Shown here piece after piece: positions 33,278-41,548 of a DNA stretch of 46,288 bases. Location of the stretch: assembly GCA_966128725.1 (NCBI GenBank), contig CBHYLN010000025.1, positions 1 through 46,288 on the forward strand, given 5' to 3'. The notes below the pieces were generated by a model that was not told the DNA's origin, made no database searches, and saw nothing but the letters and a program-made list of their open reading frames with translations. Each line of letters begins with the position of its first letter. The stretch's first letter is position 1. This DNA is from JAFDZV01 sp966128725 (GTDB taxonomy: Bacteria > Bacteroidota > Ignavibacteria > OLB7). The translations under genes and the position numbers were made by a program.

Positions 33278-34267
33278 CTATTCGGGTGTCTTCAACCGTG
33301 CCGAAAGGCCCATGATCGATTCCACGTACGCGTTGGAATTGTTGTAGTTGTGGATTGCCCGGCGCTGGCTTCCTTCGTCGCCCATGCGGTAGCCGGCTTT
33401 GCTCAGATAATTCGCGCACGAATGAATTGCATCGGCCGGGGTGAACAGGTCCACCTTCTTGTCGCCGTTGCCGTCCACCGCGCGAAGCAGATACGACGAC
33501 GGCAGGAACTGCGCCCAGCCAAACGCGCCGGCCCACGAGCCGTAGATCCCGAGCGCATCGGTAAGCCCACGCTGCTCGATCTTCAGCATGTTGACCAGTT
33601 CCTTGTACGCCCACTTCGACCGCGACTCCGCACGCGAGCGGATCCACGCGACCTCGGATGCGATCTCCGAGTCGCTGGCGTTACGGGCCTTCATGGTTTC
33701 CTTTGCACGCCGTATGCTTTCAAGCAGGAACGATGGTTGATCCATCAGCGCCATGGATGCATACACGCTGAACACGTGAAAATTGCCGGTGACCGTACCG
33801 TGCCGTGTTTCGCAACGCAGCAACGCGGCGATCGTGCGGGCATCCACGCCGTAGCGCTGTTGTGCTTCGTCCAGAATCGTCTGGTACTTCGCCATGAACG
33901 CCCGGCATGCCTCGGCCGATTCACTGGTGTTCACCCATGCGTAGGCCGATTTGTCCGAGCCGGACTTCGAGCGTGGCTTCACGATGGACATGCGCGGGAT
34001 GAACACGGTTCGCTTGTCGGTAAACCGTGCAGTAACCCATTCGGCCTGCCAGCCTTCCTTTGCAAGGCGATTGACCAGCGTGATAAAGCGCCGATCCAGG
34101 CCCGGCGCTTTCTCCACTACAAACGAGCTGCCCATTGACGGCGTGATGGTGTCGATCCTGATTGCCTGGGTGGAATCCTCCAACGCGGCGTCCTGCGCAC
34201 ATGCCGATGTTCCTGCCAGCAGTGCCGCGGCAATGCCCAAAAGTGAAAGAGACGTCTTCGTAGCCAT
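33278..34267 (-). CDS. MltB-like lytic murein transglycosylase
   Basis: The 329-residue product has an N-terminal hydrophobic signal (LSLLGIAAALLAGTSACAQ), which could be cleaved by signal peptidase I or, less likely, lipidated at the Cys. The MltB-type SLT_2 domain fills the rest. The catalytic Glu is in the segment LLRCETRHGTVTGNFHVFSV (Glu153), and AGAFGWAQFLPSSYL and the Asp-rich DGNGDKKVDLFTPADAI follow as in the family. It would cut peptidoglycan glycan strands with formation of 1,6-anhydro ends. It lies just downstream of the archaemetzincin gene on the same strand. Confidence 0.9.
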   Translation of the reverse strand: MATKTSLSLLGIAAALLAGTSACAQDAALEDSTQAIRIDTITPSMGSSFVVEKAPGLDRRFITLVNRLAKEGWQAEWVTARFTDKRTVFIPRMSIVKPRSKSGSDKSAYAWVNTSESAEACRAFMAKYQTILDEAQQRYGVDARTIAALLRCETRHGTVTGNFHVFSVYASMALMDQPSFLLESIRRAKETMKARNASDSEIASEVAWIRSRAESRSKWAYKELVNMLKIEQRGLTDALGIYGSWAGAFGWAQFLPSSYLLRAVDGNGDKKVDLFTPADAIHSCANYLSKAGYRMGDEGSQRRAIHNYNNSNAYVESIMGLSARLKTPE

Positions 34268-34404
34268 TGATTCTCGGGTCGAAATTGCGCGAACATTCGT
34301 ACGCGCGCAGTGTGCAGGGAGTGCGGCGTCCGTCGCCGTCAACACCAGCATTATAGCGCTTTTGCGGGGCCAACGGCAAGCTGTATGGCGCTGGTGACAG
34401 AGAA

Positions 34405-35091
34405 TTAATTGTTGGCGATCCGTTGTTGGCAACGTTTGCAGGGATTTCGCGTTTCCACATCGATCGATGCCAGGTGCTCCAACGCATCGCGCATCACACA
34501 TTGCGTGTCCGGGCAGTGTTGCAGCCCCAGCATGTGGCCAACCTCGTGGATCGCAACTTTGCAGATCCGCTCGGTAACTGTTGTGGTGGTCGGTGCTCGT
34601 TGCAGTCGGAAGGTGGAGATCAGTCCTGCACGCCCACGAAGCTGGGCGAGGCCGAATACGCCGAAGTCGCGATAACGTGCGATTGGTGCGCGAATCGATC
34701 CGTCCGGATCTCGTTTGGTTGTTGATACGTCCACGCGTGTAACGCCAAGCACCAATGTGTCGCCGCCGGCAACGGTGCCACCCAGATAGTTCAGCAGCGA
34801 ATCGGCGCGGTAGCGTTCCGTCCGGAACATGCTGCGTGCCTGCCCGGGCAGGGCATGCTGTTCCAGCCTAACAACGCGCACACCAAGGGCACAACGAACG
34901 GCCACCGCTATCGAATCAAGAGTCCTGGGATCAACCGATCCCAGCGGTACCAGCGCCACAGTGCGTATGCCTGGATGCGCGGGGTCAGGCTTATCCGTTG
35001 CCCGGCAGCCCGCCAGCGTTGCAATCGATGCAAGGAGCGCAACCCCGCAGGCCGCCACCATCAGTTCCCATGTTCTGTGATGCTGTCGCAT
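34405..35091 (-). CDS. Lipoprotein archaemetzincin zinc peptidase
   Basis: The 228-residue product has a lipoprotein signal ending in LAGC (Cys29). The archaemetzincin signature is complete: HEVGHMLGLQHC (182-193) for zinc, then Cys198 and Met200 in CVMRDA, and the CKRC pair (Cys218, Cys221), the cysteines expected to hold a structural zinc. Archaemetzincins are known in archaea, vertebrates and a few bacteria, and their natural substrates are poorly defined. A secreted, lipid-anchored form is unusual. The start at 35091 is chosen to give the signal; 35061 is an alternative. It is followed by an MltB-like gene 137 bases later, possibly on the same transcript. Confidence 0.9.
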   Translation of the reverse strand: MRQHHRTWELMVAACGVALLASIATLAGCRATDKPDPAHPGIRTVALVPLGSVDPRTLDSIAVAVRCALGVRVVRLEQHALPGQARSMFRTERYRADSLLNYLGGTVAGGDTLVLGVTRVDVSTTKRDPDGSIRAPIARYRDFGVFGLAQLRGRAGLISTFRLQRAPTTTTVTERICKVAIHEVGHMLGLQHCPDTQCVMRDALEHLASIDVETRNPCKRCQQRIANN

Positions 35092-35204
35092 GCGGCGTGT
35101 TGCTCTGTATTGCTCTGTGTGGTTGTATCGTGCCAGGAAATGCGTGCCCGATTGCACACGGAAACCGCAGTGGTGTTACGCGCGGCTAGATGGGGCTGCA
35201 ACGG

Positions 35205-35237
35205 CAACGGGCGCGGAGAGGTTGTCCGCGCCCGTTG
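35205..35237 (-). terminator. Hairpin after valS
   Basis: A perfect 13-base-pair stem (35205-35217 with 35225-35237) with a 7-base loop lies about 30 bases after the valS stop on the minus strand. No T run follows, so it could need another factor. Confidence 0.5.
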
Positions 35238-35267
35238 GCAAGCGTCTGCGAGAGAGTGTCGGAACCG

Positions 35268-37991
35268 TCAGGCGTACGTCGCCAGATTCTGCCGCAGCTT
35301 CTCGATTGTTTCCGAGTAGGTCCTCAGCTTCGCGCGTTCGGCGTCCACAACCTCGGCCGGAGCGTTCGCCGTGAACTTCTCGTTCGCCAGCTTGCCCTGC
35401 ACCGCCCGTAGCTGTCCTTCCAGACGTGCGATTTCCTTCTCGGTCTTCGCGCGTTCCTTCTCAACATCAATCAGGCCTTCAAGGTGCACGTGTATCTCAA
35501 CGCCGCGCACAACCTCGGTGCTGGAAAGCCCTGGCTTTACGGCGTCGGTGGCGATCGTGAGCGTGCCGATGCGTGCAAGCCGTTGCAACAGCCCGCGGCT
35601 GCGCTCCAGCGTGGCGGCGTCGTCGCTGGCCGAGGGTGTCATCGTGACGTCCACCGTGCGCGAAGGGGGCACGCCCGCTTCGCTGCGCATGCGGCGGATC
35701 GCTTCGGTGCACTCCTGCAGCAACGCGAACTGCGCCTCGATGTCGGCGGAAATACATTCGCGAGTCAGCACCGGGAACGACGCGATGGAGATGGAATCCC
35801 CATCGGCCCTGGTCGCGATGTTCTGCCAGACCTCCTCGGTCACGAACGGCATCACAGGGTGCAGAAGGCGAAGGATCTGGTCGTACAACCCAATCGCGAA
35901 CCGGATCATCCCCTGAGCCTCGGCCTGGTCCGCCGCGCCGGCGATTTCGGTTTTCGCCAACTCCACATACCAATCGCAGAAGTCACGCCAGACGAAGTCG
36001 TACAGGATCTTGGTGTACTCATTGATGCGGTACTCGTCCAGCGCGGAGTTCACCGCATCCAGCGCGGAGTGGAAGCGCGAAAGTATCCATCGGTCCGACG
36101 CGGATATCGGCTGCAATGCCTTCAGCGCCACGATCGGTTCGGTTTCACCGCCGGCGATCTCCTCGCGCTTCATCAACAGGAATCGTCCGGCGTTCCAGAT
36201 CTTGTTGGCGAAGTTGCGCCCAACCTCGCACATCTCGGTGGAGAATCGAATATCCTGGCCCATCGGCGCCAGATAGACGATCGTGAACCGCAGTGCGTCG
36301 GCGCCGTATTCGTTGATTACCGCAAGCGGGTCCGGCGAATTCCCCAGCGACTTGGAGAGCTTGCGTCCCATATCATCACGTATCAGCGACGTGAAGTAGA
36401 CATCGCGGAACGGTATCAAGTCCGTCACGCTGGCACGTGGTGTGCCGTCGGCCTTTGGTTCGCCCGGCATGAACGCGAAGCCGGCCATGATCATCCTGGC
36501 CACCCAGAAAAAGATGATGTCCGGCGCCGTCACCAGCAGGTTGGTGGGGTAGAAGTAGGCCAGATCCTGGTCGTTCTTTGCCGCTGTGCCCCAACCATGC
36601 ACCGAAAACGGCCACAGCCACGAGGAGAACCAGGTGTCGAGCACGTCCTCGTCCTGCCGCAACGGGACATCCGGGCCAACACCAAGGCGCTCGCGTGCCT
36701 CGGTTTCGTTCCGTGCCGCGGTGTAGGTGCCGTCTTCCAGATAATACACGGGGATGCGATGCCCCCACCATAGCTGCCGCGAGATCGGCCAGTCACGGAT
36801 GTTCGCCATCCAGTGCTCGTACGTCTTGGTCCAATGATCGGGATAGAACCGGATCGCGCCGGACATCACGGCGTCGAGTGCCGGCTCGGCGAGGGGCTTC
36901 ATCGCCACGTACCATTGATCGGAGAGATACGGTTCCACCTGCTCGCCACCGCGCTCGGAGAATCCAACGGAGTGATGATACTCCTCATCCTTTTCGATCA
37001 AATCGGCTTCGCGCATCAGGCGCACGGCCACCTTGCGGGCCTCGAAGCGATCCAGACCGGCAAGCGGGCCGGCCAGCTCGTTCATCGTGCCGTCGGGATT
37101 GATCGTGTTCGGCATCTCCAGGCCGTGCCGTATGCCCACCTCGTAGTCGTTGGGGTCGTGCGCGGGTGTGATCTTCACTGCGCCGGTGCCGAACGCGGGG
37201 TCGGCATAGTCGTCGGCAATCACCGGCACCTGCTGCCCGGCAAGCGCAACGGTCACCAGCTTGCCGATCAACCCGGCGTAGCGTTCATCCTTTGGGTTCA
37301 CCGCAACGGCCACATCACCAAACACCGTTTCCGGGCGTGCCGTTGACACCAGCACCGAGCCGGACCCATCGGCCAGGTGATAGCGGAGTGTGTACATCCG
37401 GTCGGTCACGTCGCGATGGAGCACCTCTTCGTCGGACAATGTTGTCTGCGAGAAAGGGGACCAATTGACGATCTTCTTGCCGCGATAGATCAGGCCGCGA
37501 TCGTACAGGCGTACGAACACTTCCTTGACGGCCTCGGACAAGCCTTCGTCGAGCGTGAACCGTTCGCGACGCCAATCCACCGAAACACCCAGCGCGCGCA
37601 ATTGCTTCAGGATGATGCCACCGTATTCCTCGCGCCACTGCCACACCCGTTCAACGAACTTCTCGCGGCCGAGATCGCGGAAGTCGATGCCCTGCTCGGC
37701 CAGCGTGCGCACCACACGTGTCTGCGTGGCAATGCCCGCGTGGTCGGTTCCCGGAATCCAGCATGCCTCGTATCCGCGCATCCGATGCCACCGCACGTAA
37801 ATATCCTGCAACGTGTTGTTCAACACATGGCCCAGCGTGAGCATGCCGGTAACGTTGGGCGGCGGGATAACCACCGTGAACGGTTCGCGGTCGGGGTTTA
37901 CCTCCGCGTCGTACAGGCGATGATTGTACCAGTATGGATACCACCGCGCCTCGGCGTCGGTGGGATTGTAAGCCTTCGGTAGTTCTGCCAT
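35268..37991 (-). CDS. valS: Valyl-tRNA synthetase
   Basis: The enzyme charges tRNA-Val and edits mischarged threonine. The 907-residue protein is class I: PPPNVTGMLTLGHVLNN gives the HIGH-type motif (about 51-55), the CP1 editing domain follows, and the KMSKS motif is KLSKS (544-548). The C terminus has the anticodon-binding domain and a coiled-coil arm (KERAKTEKEIARLEGQL). All parts are present. ATG 37991 gives the conserved start MAELPKAYNPTDAEARWY; the frame is open upstream but that sequence is not conserved. The gene is divergent from the DUF488 gene. Confidence 0.98.
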   Translation of the reverse strand: MAELPKAYNPTDAEARWYPYWYNHRLYDAEVNPDREPFTVVIPPPNVTGMLTLGHVLNNTLQDIYVRWHRMRGYEACWIPGTDHAGIATQTRVVRTLAEQGIDFRDLGREKFVERVWQWREEYGGIILKQLRALGVSVDWRRERFTLDEGLSEAVKEVFVRLYDRGLIYRGKKIVNWSPFSQTTLSDEEVLHRDVTDRMYTLRYHLADGSGSVLVSTARPETVFGDVAVAVNPKDERYAGLIGKLVTVALAGQQVPVIADDYADPAFGTGAVKITPAHDPNDYEVGIRHGLEMPNTINPDGTMNELAGPLAGLDRFEARKVAVRLMREADLIEKDEEYHHSVGFSERGGEQVEPYLSDQWYVAMKPLAEPALDAVMSGAIRFYPDHWTKTYEHWMANIRDWPISRQLWWGHRIPVYYLEDGTYTAARNETEARERLGVGPDVPLRQDEDVLDTWFSSWLWPFSVHGWGTAAKNDQDLAYFYPTNLLVTAPDIIFFWVARMIMAGFAFMPGEPKADGTPRASVTDLIPFRDVYFTSLIRDDMGRKLSKSLGNSPDPLAVINEYGADALRFTIVYLAPMGQDIRFSTEMCEVGRNFANKIWNAGRFLLMKREEIAGGETEPIVALKALQPISASDRWILSRFHSALDAVNSALDEYRINEYTKILYDFVWRDFCDWYVELAKTEIAGAADQAEAQGMIRFAIGLYDQILRLLHPVMPFVTEEVWQNIATRADGDSISIASFPVLTRECISADIEAQFALLQECTEAIRRMRSEAGVPPSRTVDVTMTPSASDDAATLERSRGLLQRLARIGTLTIATDAVKPGLSSTEVVRGVEIHVHLEGLIDVEKERAKTEKEIARLEGQLRAVQGKLANEKFTANAPAEVVDAERAKLRTYSETIEKLRQNLATYA

Positions 37992-38191
37992 GGTATTCGA
38001 GTCGCGTCGTGAACGGTAATCGGCCAAAGAGCTGAGAAGATACGTAGCCGTCCATGATATGCATCGCCGTTCGATCGCGGCCATCGGCATCAAATCGCAA
38101 CATGGGGCCGCCGCGCGATCCGCGAATCGCAGGGCGGCCGAGGCATCGGCCACAGCGGCAGATGCCGGTGCGCGAACCCCGGCACGGCGCG

Positions 38192-38199
38192 TATCTTTG
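38192..38199 (+). promoter_or_regulatory. Bacteroidota-type -7 element upstream of the DUF488 gene
   Basis: TATCTTTG is an exact TAnnTTTG match 45 bases before the ATG at 38245. No clear -33 TTTG is present at the expected spacing. Confidence 0.5.
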
Positions 38200-38244
38200 C
38201 CGGACATTCCATACGCACATCACGGTATCCAACCGGAAAGCATC

Positions 38245-38754
38245 ATGCAGACAACCTCGGGCACCGGGCCCATTACGATGTACACGGTCGGTCACAGTAC
38301 GCGAAGCAGGGGCGAATTTGTCGATCTCCTGCGCCGGCATGGTATCCAGATTCTTCTGGATATCCGGAAGATCCCGTATTCCCGATACAACCCGCAGTTC
38401 AACCGTGAGACAATGATGGAGGAGATGCCTGCCACGGGAATCCGGTACGAGCACTGCGATGATCTGGGCGGCATCAAGCCATCGCGCGAGGTGATCGATC
38501 GTGCGAAGTCGTGCAGCGAACGCTCGCGCGGCTTCGCGGAGTACATGCGCACGCCGGCGTTCGCGCGTGGAATCGATCGTGCGCTGGAACTCGCCGGCGC
38601 CGGGCGTGTTGCCCTGATGTGCGCGGAAGCCAATCCCGATCACTGCCATCGTTTCTGGGTTGCCGATGCGCTCGCTGCCGCCGGGGTGGATGTGCTTCAC
38701 ATCGTTTCGGCCGAGCGCGCCGATCCACACCCCAAGAATCTGTTCACGTACTGA
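38245..38754 (+). CDS. DUF488 family protein
   Basis: The 169-residue product has the family's defining parts: YTVGHSTRSRGEFVDLLRRH at the start, LLDIRKIPYSRYNPQFN after it, and the C-terminal LMCAEANPDHCHRFWVADAL with conserved Cys and His. The role of DUF488 proteins is not established. It looks cytoplasmic. ATG 38245 is chosen because it is the first start just before the conserved region and lies after the -7 element. A short hairpin follows the stop. Confidence 0.88.
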   Translation: MQTTSGTGPITMYTVGHSTRSRGEFVDLLRRHGIQILLDIRKIPYSRYNPQFNRETMMEEMPATGIRYEHCDDLGGIKPSREVIDRAKSCSERSRGFAEYMRTPAFARGIDRALELAGAGRVALMCAEANPDHCHRFWVADALAAAGVDVLHIVSAERADPHPKNLFTY

Positions 38755-38759
38755 TATAA

Positions 38760-38778
38760 GCCACGGTTGTGCCGTGGC
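38760..38778 (+). terminator. Short hairpin after the DUF488 gene
   Basis: GCCACGG (38760-38766) pairs with CCGTGGC (38772-38778) across a 5-base loop, 6 bases after the stop. The absence of a T run makes it a weak terminator at best. Confidence 0.35.
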
Positions 38779-38784
38779 AATCCA

Positions 38785-38815
38785 ATTGCAGTGCTCGGAA
38801 CAGCCGCTATATTTG
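38785..38815 (+). promoter_or_regulatory. Promoter of the O-acyltransferase gene pair
   Basis: A TTG at 38785-38787 is followed after 20 bases by an exact TAnnTTTG match, TATATTTG (38808-38815). The ATG of the MBOAT gene is 61 bases downstream. Confidence 0.65.
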
Positions 38816-38876
38816 GCCCCACATTAGGTTTCCGAACGCGCAGTGCATCCGCGGGTGCCGTTACAACGTCCTATCC

Positions 38877-40334
38877 ATGTTATTCAACTCGGTCGAGTTT
38901 CTGTTTTTCTTCCCGGTGGTAACGGCGTTGTACTTCGTGCTTCCACATCGGGTGCGCTGGATGCTGTTGCTGGTTGCCAGTTGTGTCTTCTACGCTGCCT
39001 TTATCCCATCGTACCTGCTTGTCCTTGGATTCACGATTGTCATTGACTACGCAGCCGGGTTGTTGATCGCTCGATGCCAAGGGCGGCAGCGCACGATGAT
39101 GTTATTTGTAAGCATTGCCGCGAATGTTGGCGTGCTGGGCTTCTTCAAGTACTACAACTTCTTTGTCCAGAACGTTGAGGGGGTTCTGCATGCGATTGGC
39201 ATCGCATCACCAACACTTCCTGGTATTCAGTTTGTTCTTCCGATTGGCCTGTCGTTCCATACGTTTCAGGCGATGAGTTATACCATCGAGGTGTATCGAG
39301 GGAAGCAGAAACCGGAACGGCATTTGGGCATCTATGCGCTATATGTGATGTTCTATCCGCAGTTGGTAGCCGGACCGATCGAGCGACCTCAGAACATGCT
39401 GCACCAGTTCCGTGAGATCCACACGTTCAACGGTGAGCGGTTTGCCGATGGGTTGCGGTTGATGTTATGGGGATTGTTCAAGAAGGTTGTCATAGCCGAC
39501 CGGCTGGCCGTTTTTGTCAACGGCGTGTACCGCGATCCATCGGCTTTCGACTGGGTTAATCTTGCGCTGGCGATTGTATTCTTCTCTGTTCAGATCTACT
39601 GTGACTTCTCCGGGTATTCCGACATTGCTCTGGGTGCCGCGCGCTGCATGGGGTTCACGTTGATGACCAACTTCGACCGCCCATATTTTGCAACCAATAT
39701 CCGAGCCTTCTGGGGGCGTTGGCATATCTCGCTGTCGACCTGGTTTCGCGACTATGTGTACATCCCGCTTGGAGGCGGGCGTACAACTCGCGCGAAGGTA
39801 TTGCGCAACATTGCCATTGTGTTCATGGTGAGCGGTCTGTGGCATGGTGCAAATTGGACCTTTGTTGTATGGGGGGCGCTCCATGCACTGTTCATGATTG
39901 GATATGTGCTGTACCGCGAGCGGGTGCCGGCTCCGCTCAATGCTCCGTTGTGGAGACGTGCGGCAGGCGGTGTTGCTACGTTCGCGCTGGTATCTCTGGC
40001 CTGGGTGTTCTTCCGTTCGGACAGTATCAACTCGGCCATCGCGATCCTGAGCCGATTGGTGACGCTGCAAAGCAACCAGCCCAACTACGCGGAATTGGCA
40101 GGCGATGTGCCGTTCCTGCGTTATGTGGCCGATCCACAAATCCGGATGCTGTTTCTGGGCTTCTCGGCACTGCTTATCATGGTGTTAGTGTTTGTGGAAC
40201 GAACTACAAGCGTTGATATGACAAGCCTTCGTTCGCGTCCGGTTGCAGACACGTTGCTCCTTATAGCATTGCTTACCGGGGTGGTCTGCTTGGGGATTTT
40301 CGACCAAAGCGCTTTCATCTACTTTCAATTCTAA
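38877..40334 (+). CDS. MBOAT-family O-acyltransferase (AlgI-like)
   Basis: The 485-residue integral membrane protein has about ten hydrophobic segments. It carries the AlgI/DltB-type core: FYPQLVAGPIERPQNML, FSGYSDIALGAARCMGF, then RDYVYIPLGGG and GLWHGANWTFVVWG with the invariant catalytic histidine (His323). Such proteins transfer acyl (usually acetyl) groups across the membrane to an extracellular glycan. The next gene encodes a predicted SGNH-like partner, as in alginate and exopolysaccharide acetylation pairs. No glycan synthesis gene is in the window, so the acceptor is unknown. ATG 38877 (MLFNSVEFLFFFPVV) is the usual family start. Confidence 0.93.
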   Translation: MLFNSVEFLFFFPVVTALYFVLPHRVRWMLLLVASCVFYAAFIPSYLLVLGFTIVIDYAAGLLIARCQGRQRTMMLFVSIAANVGVLGFFKYYNFFVQNVEGVLHAIGIASPTLPGIQFVLPIGLSFHTFQAMSYTIEVYRGKQKPERHLGIYALYVMFYPQLVAGPIERPQNMLHQFREIHTFNGERFADGLRLMLWGLFKKVVIADRLAVFVNGVYRDPSAFDWVNLALAIVFFSVQIYCDFSGYSDIALGAARCMGFTLMTNFDRPYFATNIRAFWGRWHISLSTWFRDYVYIPLGGGRTTRAKVLRNIAIVFMVSGLWHGANWTFVVWGALHALFMIGYVLYRERVPAPLNAPLWRRAAGGVATFALVSLAWVFFRSDSINSAIAILSRLVTLQSNQPNYAELAGDVPFLRYVADPQIRMLFLGFSALLIMVLVFVERTTSVDMTSLRSRPVADTLLLIALLTGVVCLGIFDQSAFIYFQF

Positions 40335-40353
40335 CGTGGTTCGGGGCAAGCCC

Positions 40354-41358
40354 ATGAATGAAGTCGTGCCGAACAACGGACCAGCCAACCGATACAGTGT
40401 GCGGTTCCTATTTGCGATAGTAGTGAGCGGGCTTGTATCGTGGGCCTTCTATGCTGTGCTGGCAGGTACACCAGCACAGCAATCATCCCTGCGTCAAGTG
40501 ATGGACAGCATCATGAAGCCCGGCAGGTCCTACGACATCGTGGTGGTTGGCAATTCGCGCATCAGGATGCACGTTAATCCAAGGATTCTGGATTCGATGC
40601 TGGGTAGTGACAGTTTTGTTCTCGGTGCGGATGCTTGCAGTATTCCACAGTCATTGATGATGATGCGCGTGTACCTTCGTTCGCATAAGGCGCCACGCTG
40701 CGTTGTCGTGCTTGCGGATTATTCGAACATCCAGACGTGGTCCGACCCACACAACTTTGATGAATATGTGACCTACTTCGATGACTCGTTGATCTATGCG
40801 ACACTGGAACCATACGTACATCACCCACTACCGCGGATACTTGGACCATGGTATCAGTTCCAGAGGCTTGCTGCGGCACCAGATGAACAGAAATTACCTG
40901 TGGTCTTTGGTCTGGTTGGTGGTGGGAATATGGGCATGGTTGGGAGCCGCGAGCAAGCCTACAAGGGGTTTGCTGGAATGAAGCGCACATGGAGCCCGTG
41001 GCGATTGGCCAAGCCGCGCGGTGCCCGAATCGACACGGCTGGCTTGATGCTGCTGCGCACGTTCATCGATGAGTGCAGGGCACGAGGGACCAACGTTGTT
41101 GTGGTTTGCCCGCCCATTCATCGGCTGCGCGAAACCCATGTTCGTGGATATCGTGTCGTTGTCGATCGGATTGCTGCCTTTGTTGCAGCTAATGGGGTCC
41201 CGTATTTGGACTATACGCGCGATCCGATAACCGATCGCAAGGATTTGTTCTTCAACGTCGAGCATCTCAACGCGGCGGGGGCTGATGTCTTTTCACGGTT
41301 GCTCGCCCACGACATCCGGCCGTGGCTTGAAATTCGAGGTTCGCAACCTTCCCGCTGA
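40354..41358 (+). CDS. SGNH-hydrolase-like partner of the O-acyltransferase
   Basis: The 334-residue product has one N-terminal membrane helix (about 14-36) and an extracytoplasmic domain. Block I of the SGNH fold is visible as VVVGNSRIRMHVNP (Ser68), and the late block as FFNVEHLNAAGADVFS (His304), where the first catalytic-triad position reads Asn or Glu and not a clear Asp. The position after an MBOAT gene suggests it completes acyl transfer to a polysaccharide, as AlgJ/AlgX and DltD-type proteins do. The start is ATG 40354; an in-frame GTG at 40336 would overlap nothing but lacks support. Confidence 0.75.
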   Translation: MNEVVPNNGPANRYSVRFLFAIVVSGLVSWAFYAVLAGTPAQQSSLRQVMDSIMKPGRSYDIVVVGNSRIRMHVNPRILDSMLGSDSFVLGADACSIPQSLMMMRVYLRSHKAPRCVVVLADYSNIQTWSDPHNFDEYVTYFDDSLIYATLEPYVHHPLPRILGPWYQFQRLAAAPDEQKLPVVFGLVGGGNMGMVGSREQAYKGFAGMKRTWSPWRLAKPRGARIDTAGLMLLRTFIDECRARGTNVVVVCPPIHRLRETHVRGYRVVVDRIAAFVAANGVPYLDYTRDPITDRKDLFFNVEHLNAAGADVFSRLLAHDIRPWLEIRGSQPSR

Positions 41359-41427
41359 GCCATACCACATCTTCAGACCCGTTCAATCGAGCGCTTCATG
41401 TGAATCGCGTAACCTCCGGTTCAAGAC

Positions 41428-41459
41428 TTGACTTTCATACAGGCACGATGGTATATTTG
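41428..41459 (+). promoter_or_regulatory. Promoter of the hmuTUVS operon
   Basis: TTG at 41428-41430 is followed after 21 bases by TATATTTG (41452-41459), an exact match to the -7 consensus. Transcription would start near 41465, giving a leader of about 250 bases before hmuT. Confidence 0.7.
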
Positions 41460-41473
41460 GACCAAGTCTAAAT
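41455..41473 (+). promoter_or_regulatory. 19-base dyad overlapping the promoter, candidate metal-regulator operator
   Basis: ATTTGGAC and GTCTAAAT face each other across CAA, matching at 7 of 8 positions. The dyad covers the end of the -7 box and the expected start site, so a bound protein would block the promoter. Its length and AT-rich ends resemble operators of DtxR/MntR- and Fur-type metalloregulators. Which regulator binds is inference. Confidence 0.5.
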
Positions 41474-41548
41474 AAATGATCGTGCTGCTGCTCTCATCTC
41501 ATGCATGCCGCGTCGCGGCATGCGTCGGGCGCTGAGATGATCATTTAT
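41472..41548 (+). ncRNA. Nested inverted repeats in the hmu leader, possible structured RNA element
   Basis: ATAAATGATC (41472-41481) pairs perfectly with GATCATTTAT (41539-41548). Inside, TCATCTCA (41494-41501) pairs with TGAGATGA (41533-41540), and GCATGCCGC (41503-41511) pairs with GCGGCATGC (41515-41523) around a 3-base loop. The outer and middle stems compete for two bases. It is not a cobalamin riboswitch: the usual B12-box core is absent. Confidence 0.55.

Noticed and set aside
41472..41548. Fur boxes in the arms of the outer repeat
   Set aside because: The arms share only short pieces with the Fur consensus and are 57 bases apart, too far for one operator; the 41455-41473 dyad is a better candidate.
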